Assembly (NCBI GenBank): GCA_039602395.1
Contig: JBCNJP010000007.1
Location: 119,632,957 to 119,696,956 of the forward strand
Source: Deinandra increscens subsp. villosa
Taxonomy: Eukaryota > Streptophyta > Magnoliopsida > Asterales > Asteraceae
Direction: 5' to 3'
DNA length: 64,000 nucleotides
In this document: piece by piece, positions 55,801 to 64,000 of the stretch
How positions within the stretch are numbered: the stretch's first letter is position 1
Layout: each line of letters starts with the position of its first letter
Made by a program: the position numbers and the translations under genes
Notes under the pieces: generated by a model
Seen by the model: the letters and a program-made list of their open reading frames with translations, nothing else
The model's database searches: none
Told to the model about the DNA's origin: nothing

Positions 55801-57990
55801 AATTGTTCGTCAATTTAAATAAAAACAATTTTTTTATTTTAGATATATTAAAACCGATGGTCGGTATCGGTGTGTAATTTACCTGCAAGTTGTAGAACTA
55901 GTACAAGTCGATCAGGTCACACTCGAAAGTCCCATCTACAAGTTGTATAACTAATAGAACCAAGAAAATGCAAGGAAGACTTACCACGTACAAGACACGT
56001 TAAAAATGCATATAATGAAATTAAACATTAAACTGCTAACATGAAATTATATATACTAAGACTGATGGCCGGTATTCCTTGGATGATAAAACTATTGACC
56101 GTTGCAACACGCTCATTTTTATTAACGTTTTCGTATATATATTGTTCAAATCGGAGCACCTCTAAGTTTCTACTAGACATTTTGTGAAGTCAGTGTGTAA
56201 TATATTTGGAAGTTGTAAAACTAGTCCAGGTCGATCAGGTAACACTCCAAAGTCCCACCTCCAAGTTGTATAACTAATAAAACCAAGAAAATAGCAAAGG
56301 ACTTGCTACGTACAAGACACGATAAAGTTGTACAACGAAATTAAACATAAAACCGCAATAAGGATTTAAATATATTAAAACTGATGGTCGGTATTTGGCT
56401 AGTTCTTGTAGGATAACTGTTCGTCAATTTAAATAAAAACAATTTTTTTATTTTAGATATATTAAAACCGATGGTCGGTATCGGTGTGTAATTTACCTGC
56501 AAGTTGTAGAACTAGTACAAGTCGATCAGGTCACACTCGAAAGTCCCATCTACAAGTTGTATAACTAATAGAACCAAGAAAATGTAAGGAAGACTTACCA
56601 CGTACAAGACACGTTAAAGATGCATATAATGAAATTAAACATTAAACTGCTAACATGAAATTATAAATATTAAGACTGATGGTCGCTATTCCTTGGATGG
56701 TAAAACTATTGACCGTTGCAACACGCTCATTTTTATTAACGTTTTCGTATAAATATTGTTCAAATCGGAGCACCTCTAAGTTGCTACTAGACATTTTGTG
56801 AAGTCAGTGTGTAATATATTTGGAAGTTGTAAAACTAGTCCAGGTCGATCAGGTAACACTCCAAAGTCCCACCTCCAAGTTGTATAACTAATAGAACCAA
56901 GAAAATACCAAAGGACTTGCTACGTACAAGACACGATAAAGTTGTACAACGAAATTAAACATAAAACCGCAATAAGCAATTAAATATATTAAAACTGATG
57001 GTCGGTATTTGGCTAGTTCTTGTAGGATAACTGTTCGTCAATTTAAATAAAAACAATTTTTTATTTTAGATATATTAAAACCGATGGTCGGTATCGGTGT
57101 GTAATTTACCTGCAAGTTGTAGAACTAGTACAAGTCGATCAGGTCACACTCGAAAGTCCCATCTACAAGTTGTATAACTAATAGAACCAAGAAAATGTAA
57201 GGAAGACTTACCACGTACAAGACACGTTAAAGATGCATATAATGAAATTAAACATTAAACTGCTAACATGAAATTATAAATATTAAGACTGATGGTCGCT
57301 ATTCCTTGGATGATAAAACTATTGACCGTTGCAACACGCTCATTTTTATTAACGTTTTCGTATAAATATTGTTCAAATCGGAGCACCTCTAAGTTGCTAC
57401 TAGACATTTTGTGAAGTCAGTGTGTAATATATTTGGAAGTTGTAAAACTAGTCCAGGTCGATCAGGTAACACTCCAAAGTCCCACCTCCAAGTTGTATAA
57501 CTAATAGAACCAAGAAAATACCAAAGGACTTGCTACGTACAAGACACAATAAAGTTGTACAACGAAATTAAACATAAAACCGCAATAAGGAATTAAATAT
57601 ATTAAAACTGATGGTCGGTATTTGGCTAGTTCTTGTAGGATAATTGTTCGTCAATTTAAATAAAAACAATTTTTTTATTTTAGATATATTAAAACCGATG
57701 GTCGGTATCGGTGTGTAATTTACCTACAAGTTGTAGAACTAGTACAAGTCGATCAGGTCACACTCGAAAGTCCCATCTACAAGTTGTATAACTAACAGAA
57801 CCAAGAAAATGCAAGGAAGACTTACCACGTACAAGACACGTTAAAGATGCATATAATGAAATTAAACATTGAACTGCTAACATGAAATTATATATATTAA
57901 GACTGATGGTCGGTATTCCTTGGATGATAAAGCTATTGACCGTTGCAACACACTCATTTTTATTAACGTTTTCGTATAAATTAATAAATT
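52801..57990. repeat. Tandem array of eight 614-bp dimeric units
   Basis: The landmark AGAACTAGTACAAGTCG occurs at 52824, 53438, 54052, 54666, 55280, 55894, 56508, 57121 and 57735: seven spacings of 614 and one of 613 (T-run). Each unit holds an A half (GAACTAGTACAAG; about 323 bp) and a diverged B half (AAAACTAGTCCAGG; about 291 bp) that share VTTGTATAACTAATAGAA-like, GTACAAGACACG and ACTGATGGTCGGTATT words. The ninth A half is followed by module X, not B. Units are nearly identical, and variants such as GTTAAAAATGC and AAAATAGCAAAGG are shared by units 2 and 6 only, 2456 bp apart. AT-rich and without significant frames. Confidence 0.95.
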
Positions 57991-58195
57991 TTGTTCAAAT
58001 CGGAGCACCTCTAAGTTTCTACTTCAAATCTTTCAAGATCGAGCCAGATCAAATACGAAATATTTTTAAATACCATTTCGCGTTTCTTAATGATGCACCT
58101 CCACTTACGAAAGCGGAACTGATATAGAATTAGAAGTTACGACTGATGCTACACAGAGGGCACTAATATAGTGTTGGATGAACATGGTTTGAGTC
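57882..58195 (+). repeat. Array terminus with module X and conserved short frame
   Basis: Right-end module X as in S1, S2, S4 and S5. It holds an 81-codon frame (57882-58127, MKLYILRLMVGIPW...) whose second half, FKIEPDQIRNIFKYHF and NDAPPLTKAELI, stays open in all copies. No known domain. Could be a remnant exon or chance. Confidence 0.5.
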
Positions 58196-58732
58196 CAAGA
58201 CAGCAATTAGCATTAAAACACGCATATCAGTTTATAAAATAACTGATTGTGTATTAACTAAGATGGAGTGTTCTCCAAGATCGAATCATTTCCAAAAATA
58301 GACAGCGGGAGGAGCAAAAACTGGTCTACGCGAACCCGACCATTTTCGAGTCGCGTTCGTGTCCGCAGGACGCGCCAAAATTTTTTATCTGAGTTTCTCA
58401 TTTTTCTGAGTAGATGTTGGAGTATAAAGTGACAATTCAATTTGATATTCATCCAAGTTCCTTGCTTATACACCACAATCCATTTTGAACCACTTCCAAT
58501 GTGGGACAAATGGTTTTTAGCTCAAATATATATAGTTTGTAGGCCACACTTTGAGCATCGATATCTCATTCACCTCTTAATCACTTTGGATGTTTAATAT
58601 CTCGTTGGAAAGCCTTGTCCTAGGCTATTCAACCATATCAAATAACTCATCTAATTATTATATATACATATAAATAATTAGGTTCAAAGTTAGGAAAAAA
58701 ATACATTTTTTTTTTCAATTTTTTTCCAATAG
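58196..58732. other. Unrelated insert between repeat copies
   Basis: Separates module X from the restart of the A module at 58733. Includes ACTTTGAGCATCGATATCTC, shared in variant form with 46270, and TCGTTGGAAAGCC. No ends or target duplication recognised; no gene. Confidence 0.4.
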
Positions 58733-60376
58733 GAAGTAATCAAAGATGTAAGCATATGTAATTTCTGTGGTTCAGTTTTGTTATTAGTAAATTATGATTA
58801 TTAGATCAAGTCTTATTTTATTTTTAAGTTCAGTTGCGATCATGAAATTTGCTATTCTATAATTCTACTAGCTAGACGTTTTTGGTGTCTAATTTATTTG
58901 GAAGTTGCGATCAAATATTGTTTTTGGATATTTCTACTAGACATTTTGTGGAGCCGGTGTGTAATTAATTTACGTGCAAGTTGTAGAACTAGTACAAGTC
59001 GATCAGGTCACACTTGAAAGTCCCATCTGCAAGTTGTATAACTAATAGAACCAAGAAAATGCAAGGAGGACTTACCACGTACAAGACGCTAGGGGTGCGC
59101 AAGAATCCGAAAAACCCGACTCGAAACCAAAATAACCGGAATAATTAAACAGAAAAAACCGAATCCAAATAGAAACCGACGGTTTGAATTGAACTTTTCT
59201 AAAATCCGAAATTTCGGATCGGTTTCGATTTTAGCTAGAAAGAAAATCCGAAAAAACCGAACCGATCCGTTTAATTATTGAAGGTTTTAAATTTTAATTT
59301 TAAACGTTTATATATAGTCATTAAGATCTTTGAGTCTTTGAGATTAAATCATGTTGCATTGTTTGAATGTTGTTTGGGTGTTTGAGATTAGTTCATTAAG
59401 AATTTGTTTGATTTTGGATCGTTATGCAACATTATGGATTCTTTATTCTTTGAGATTAGATCGTTAAGGATTTTGATTAAATGTATGTGTTTGAGATAGG
59501 ATCATTTTGCAACGTTATGGATTTTAAAGTTTTATTTTGAATGATATTATCAGTCAATTAATCTATAATTGATAAATAAGTAGACGTAAATTTAATATTA
59601 TTAAATAAAAATTCAGCCCAAAAACTCATATGGAATTGATTCCGAAAAAACCGAATCCATACCGTAAAAACCTGAAAACCAAAATCGGTGAAACCAAAAA
59701 AACCGAATCCGAATGGATTTGAAAACTGTAGAAACCGAAGTTCGGTTTTAGACTCGGTTTTAGCCAAAATCCGATTCAATCCGATCCAAACCGATCCATG
59801 CGCACCGCTACAAGACACGTTAAAGATGCATATAATGAAATTAAACATTAAACTGCTAACATGAAATTATATATATTAAGACTGATGGTCAGTATTCTTT
59901 GAATGATAAAGCTATTGACCGTTGCAACACACTCATTTTTATTAACGTTTTCGTATAAATTATTAAATTTTGTTCAAATCGGAGCACCTTTAAGTTTCTA
60001 CTTCAAATCTTTCAAGATCAAGCCAGATCAAATACGAAATATTTTTAAATACCATTTCGCGTTTCTTAATGATGCACCACCACTTAAGAAAGCGGAATTG
60101 ATATAGAATTAGAAGTTGCAACTAATGCTACACGGAGGGCACTAATATAGTGTTGTGTGAACATGGTTTGAGTGTACGTAGTACTACCCAGTCGTGCATT
60201 CTCTCAAAGCATAATTAGTTTAAGTTCGAATAGTGAGAAGCATATTTCGTTCATTGTTTCAAATTCTTCAACTTACTATTACTATTACTATGCTTATATC
60301 ATTTGAAAACTACCATTAATTAGATGAAGCAAATTTTGACCCATTTATATTAATTGAGTTGTGTTTTGATGAGATA
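58733..60376. repeat. Local repeat family, copy S4
   Basis: A module from AGGAAGTAATCAAAGATG, one A half, then module X (60000-60376). Interrupted by a hAT MITE at 59090-59810. Includes the conserved short frame at 59903-60106 (ending KKAELI). Confidence 0.75.
59090..59810. mobile_element. hAT MITE (721 bp) rich in CCGAA/TTCGG
   Basis: Ends TAGGGGTGCGCA and TGCGCACCGCTA are inverse with one mismatch. Flanks CAAGACGC (59082-59089) and CAAGACAC (59811-59818) match at 7 of 8. The uninterrupted target GTACAAGACACGTTAAAG is present in every array unit. Subterminal regions are full of AACCGAA words. Same design as 11373-11949. Confidence 0.88.
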
Positions 60377-60792
60377 TACCCCTGAATAGTCTCAAGCATA
60401 CAAAATATCCTAAGCACAATATGCAGGGACTTGGTCACGAAGCCTCTTGGGCGAAAGGGCTCCACATGAGAGACAAAAAGGAAGTAGTTAAGACGTTATA
60501 GTATCTAGCCGAAAAGAAGTACTATGGCAGCATTGGGACGAGGCGAGCGGCTGATGTGATAAGCATCAAAGTACAAGCCCGCTGGGCCAAGATCATCCCA
60601 GCCATAGGAAGCTTCTGGGCACAGTATCCGGAGCTGTCAAAGGACGAAGGACCAACGTCTCGAGCATTAAATGCTCGTGTGCGTCTTCGAGTATAAATAA
60701 AAGGCAAAGGTAAACGGTAGGAGGCAAGTCACTCACTCTCTCACACTTCTTCACTCACTCTTACCACTCTACAAAGCCCTTCTCTTACTCTC
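60377..60792 (+). repeat. Gypsy-1 LTR fragment (copy 2)
   Basis: Matches 24020-24435 from ACCC(C/T)TGAAT to CTCTTACTCTC, then breaks off and is joined directly to repeat module sequence (CTTTCAAAATCAACAAAT). The join has CTC microhomology. No LTR 3' part or primer site. Confidence 0.85.
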
Positions 60793-63126
60793 CTTTCAAA
60801 ATCAACAAATTATAATAAATAAGCGAAGGAAAGCAGTTGATTCTAATATAATAAAAATAATTTCCCACCTGTTGCCCACAACGATTCATCTATCGTTTGT
60901 ATTTGCCATTTTTTATATATTTGGGTTGGAAGTAATCAAAGATGTAAGCATATGTAATTTGTGTGGTTCAGTTTTGTTATTAGTAAATTATGATTAATAG
61001 ATCAAGTCTTATTTTATTTTTAAGTTCAGTTGCGATCATGAAATTTGTTATTCTATATTTCTACTAGCAAGACGTTTTTGGTGTTTAAATGGTAAAATAA
61101 TAAAATCACTGGATTATTGAAGCTTAGAGTTACAATATATAGAGTTCATAAGGAACCCTAAAATACTAACCGGGCCCGTGGGTTTAACCCTAATATTTAA
61201 TAATAATAATAATATACTATCTAATACTCCCCCGCAGTCGTAGCGGAAGAAAATCAGACGCTAAAGACTGGAAAACAATAAAACCTTTAGATAATGATAA
61301 CTAAAAAAACTAGCTTCAACTTCGGTTCTCGACTTCAAATTCCAGTCTTCTATCAACCAATCCATCGTGTGCTTCAATGTGCCAAATTATATTTTTTCAG
61401 TGTCATAAATCTTGTAGTCCTCTAGTAAAAATCTTCAATGCAGTGGTGCGTCGGCATAGTTTTAGGACCGTAGTCCTAGAGGTGACACGACGATGGACCG
61501 TAGTCCGAAAGGCGACATGTCAATGCTAGCGATCAATGGTCTTTTGGATCCGTAGATCAAGAGAAGGGATTTATAGATCTAAAAAAATAAAAGAAAAGAA
61601 ACCAAGATCGGTGACCGTGGTCAAACGATAATCAATTTGATCCGTAGATCTATAAAAGAGAAAAAAACATTAATCTAATCAAAATGTAGTTTGAGATTGT
61701 GACACGAATCAAATAGCAGGATAATAAGAAAAAGAAAAAAAAAAGGAAAACGGTAATTCTAAATTTTCTTTGCCGACGTCACCTGCATGTGCATCTTTAG
61801 GACATAATTCCTTCTTACACATAGTATTGAAAATTGAAGTGGGGAAAATTAATTGATGGAAGGTAGTTAAAGCAAATAACCAGGTTTTTAAATTATCATG
61901 GAACTAATCGATGCGTAAAAGCAAACTACATCAAAAGAACAAAGGACTTGACCGGCGATGGCAATTAATTGCAGCCATAACACGGGATAAATCAACATAA
62001 ATACCAGAAGAATGATACAAAAGTGGAATCCGAGCATTTATAACGGAAACGAAGACCGAAACTTTATTCGAAAACGAAGAAACTAATATGAAAATAAAAA
62101 AACGAAACGAAGTTGGGACAGGGCGGCGGCGGCGACACACCGCCCTGTCTAGGGTTCGAATTCGGTGGCGACCGCTAAGGTTTGGATCATTGAGGCTGTG
62201 ATACCATTTAAGATTATAAAATAACTTGATGAGTATTATTGAAGCTTAGAGTTACACTATATAGAATTCTTAAGAAACCCTAGAATACTAACCGGGCCCA
62301 TAGGCTTAACCCTACTAGCAAGACGTTTTTGGTGTCTATATTATTTGGAAGTTGCGATCAAATATTGTTATTGGATATTTCTACTAGACATTTTGTGGAG
62401 CCAGTGTGTAATTTATATTGTTATTGGATATCTCTACTAGACATTTTGTGGAGCCGGTGTGTAATTAATTTACGTGCAAGTTGTAGAACTAGTACAAGTC
62501 GATCAGGTCACACTCGAAAGCCCCATCTACAAGTTGTATAACTAATAGAACCAAGAAAATGCAAGGAGGACTTACCACGTACAAGACGTTAAAGATGCAT
62601 ATAATGAAATAAAACATTAAACTGCTAACATGAATTTATATATATTAAGACTGATGGTCAGTATTCCTTGGATGCTAAAGCTATTGACCGTTGCAACACG
62701 CTCATTTTTATTAACGTTTTCGTAAAAATTTTGTTCAAATCAGAACACCTCTAAGTTTCTACTTCAAATCTTTCAAGATCGAGCCGGATCAAATACGAAA
62801 TATTTTTAAATACCATCTCGCGTTTCTTAATGATGCACCTCCACTTACGAAAGCGGAATTGATATAGAAGTAGAAGTTGCAAGTGATGCTACACGGAGGG
62901 CACTAATATAGTGTTGTATGAACATGGTTTGAGTGCAGTATTAACTAGTCGAGCATTCTCTTAAAGTATAAGTTTAAGTTCGATTATTGAGAAGCATATT
63001 TCATTCATTGTTTCAATTTCTTCAACTTACCATTACTATGCTTATATCATTTGAAAACTACCATTAATTAGATGAAGCAAATTTTTGACCCATTTATTTT
63101 AATTGGGTTGTGTTTTGATGGGATAT
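60793..63126. repeat. Local repeat family, copy S5
   Basis: A module from CTTTCAAAATCAACAAATTA, interrupted at 61085-62311 by a TRIM-like element, then a partial duplication of GGATAT(T/C)TCTACTAGACATT (62373, 62429), one A half and module X to 63126. Confidence 0.75.
61085..62311 (-). mobile_element. TRIM-like element with 24-bp flanking duplication
   Basis: On the minus strand: a short LTR (about 62311-62211) with GGGTTAAGCC, ATGGGCCCGGTTAGTATT and AAGCTTCAATAAT; then primer site TGGTATCACAGCC; about 0.95 kb of interior without a polyprotein; polypurine tract CTGCGGGGGAGTATTAG near 61235; and a second LTR to 61085. Small size, LTRs of about 110-150 bp and no coding fit a TRIM. The 5' LTR lacks roughly the first 35 bp present in the 3' LTR. 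Flanks are an identical 24-bp repeat (CTACTAGCAAGACG then TTTTTGGTGT) at 61061-61084 and 62312-62335 rather than 5 bp. Confidence 0.75.
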
Positions 63127-63539
63127 ACTCCTGAACAACCTCAAGCATACAAAATATCCTAAGCACAATATGCAGGGACTTGGTCACGAAGCCTCTGGGA
63201 CGGAAGTGCTCCACATGAGAGACAAAAGGAACTAGTTAAGACGGTAGAGTATCTAGCCGACAACAAGTATTATGGCAGCATTGGGACGAGGCGAGCGGCT
63301 GATGTGATCAGCATCAAAGTACAAGCCAGATGGGCCAAGATCATCCCAGCCATATGAAGCTTCTGGGCGTGGTATTCGGAGCTGTCAAAAGACGAAGGAC
63401 CAACGTCTCGATCATTAAATGCTCGTGTGCGTTTTCGAGTATAAATAAAAGGCAAAGATAAACGGTAGGGGGCAAATCACTCACTCACCCACAATTCTTC
63501 ACTCACTCTTACCACTCTACAAGCCCTTCTCTTACTCTC
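63127..63539 (+). repeat. Gypsy-1 LTR fragment (copy 3)
   Basis: Same extent as 60377-60792, with the same left junction at GATAT and the same right junction to the repeat module (CTTACTCTC/CTTTCAAAATC). The two copies lie 2750 bp apart, marking a large tandem duplication before the TRIM and MITE insertions. Confidence 0.85.
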
Positions 63540-63735
63540 CTTTCAAAATCAACAAATTATAATAAAGAAGCGAATGAAAGCAGTTGATTCTAATATAATA
63601 AAAACAAATTCCCACCTCTCACCCACAACGATTCATCTATCGCTTGTATTTGCCATTTTTTATATATTTTGGTTGGAAGTAATCAAAGATGTAAGCATAT
63701 GTAATTTGTGTGGTTCAGTTTTGTTATTAGTAAAT
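63540..63735. repeat. Local repeat family, copy S6 (partial)
   Basis: A module CTTTCAAAATCAACAAATTA to TTGTTATTAGTAAATT, then cut by another element. Confidence 0.75.
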
Positions 63736-63736
63736 T

Positions 63737-64000
63737 TATGGAAAATTGGATTAAAATAATCCTAACTTTTACCTATTAGCCGGCAATAATCTCACGTTTA
63801 AAAATCCTCTCCAGCAGTCCCAACTTTCGTCCAATTTTTTTAGTGGACCCGTCGTTAATTTTTTTAACACCGTTAAGTGTATGCTGACATGGCACGTTGA
63901 CGTGTGATACTTGTTTTATTTTTTTTTAAATCTTTAATCCAAATCATGTTCCATGTCATATTTTTCATTAATTCATAATTTAAAAAAAAAATGATACAGC
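63737..64000. mobile_element. Start of a further element, cut by the window edge
   Basis: Sequence changes abruptly inside the module at GTAAATTTATGG. AAAATTGGATTAAAATAATC, CTATTAGCCGG and GCTGACATGGCACGTTGACG resemble MULE-type termini known in plants (from memory), but the other end lies outside the window. Confidence 0.35.

Noticed and set aside
52801..57990. CRISPR array
   Set aside because: Units are 614 bp, nearly identical throughout with no unique spacers, and the sequence is a plant nuclear repeat.

Overview
The window is plant nuclear DNA, most likely from a eudicot (family not determined). Evidence: AT-rich sequence, Ty1/copia and Ty3/gypsy LTR retrotransposons, hAT, MULE and CACTA elements, a fragment of chloroplast psbB, and captured pieces of plant-type genes (ATXR5/6-like, CHUP1-like). 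I recognise no ordinary full-length host gene. The best host-gene candidate is a small two-exon proline-rich gene at 51949-52324. Almost everything else is transposable elements nested in one another or a locally amplified repeat family.

Layout. 1-2870: a MULE-like element with a 9-bp target duplication and a second inverted-repeat element, which abuts a broken copy of the proline-rich gene's last exon (2870-2995). 3060-10255: a copy of the local repeat module, split by an old Tork-like Copia (3538-10194) that itself holds a 1.87-kb solo LTR (7802-9672). 10258-13966: short MITEs, a gypsy chromodomain remnant and simple repeats. 14525-20994: a repeat module, then a 0.93-kb solo LTR into which a very young and apparently intact Copia (14987-20147, 1385-residue polyprotein) has inserted. 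20995-23059: intergenic sequence with one hAT MITE.

23060-46210 is a deep nest. A Tat-like gypsy (gypsy-1) is split in gag by a minus-strand solo LTR (25302-45310, target duplication GACGG). That LTR contains a psbB plastid insertion (26728-27421) and a second Tat-like gypsy (gypsy-2, 28307-44248) with a dual RNase H region and an antisense spliced ORF. Gypsy-2 is split at the end of protease by a CACTA-type element (30593-36794) carrying fragments of at least two host genes and a small hAT-like MITE.

47362-51883 is a recent Ale-like Copia with 124-bp LTRs that look identical. It sits between a TATA box (47353-47360) and the start codon (51949) of the proline-rich gene. Downstream of that gene, 52325-58195 is repeat derived from the gene's own 3' flank, including eight 614-bp dimeric units in tandem. 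58733-63735 holds further dispersed copies joined to gypsy-1 LTR fragments, with a hAT MITE (59090-59810) and a TRIM-like element (61085-62311) inserted. The right edge enters another, truncated element.

How the parts relate: the order of nesting gives a relative history. The local repeat family came first; older Copia and Tat insertions followed; solo LTR, CACTA and MITE insertions came into those; the youngest events are the intact Copia at 14987 and the promoter insertion at 47362. All coordinates and similarities were read by eye; no alignment or database search was run.
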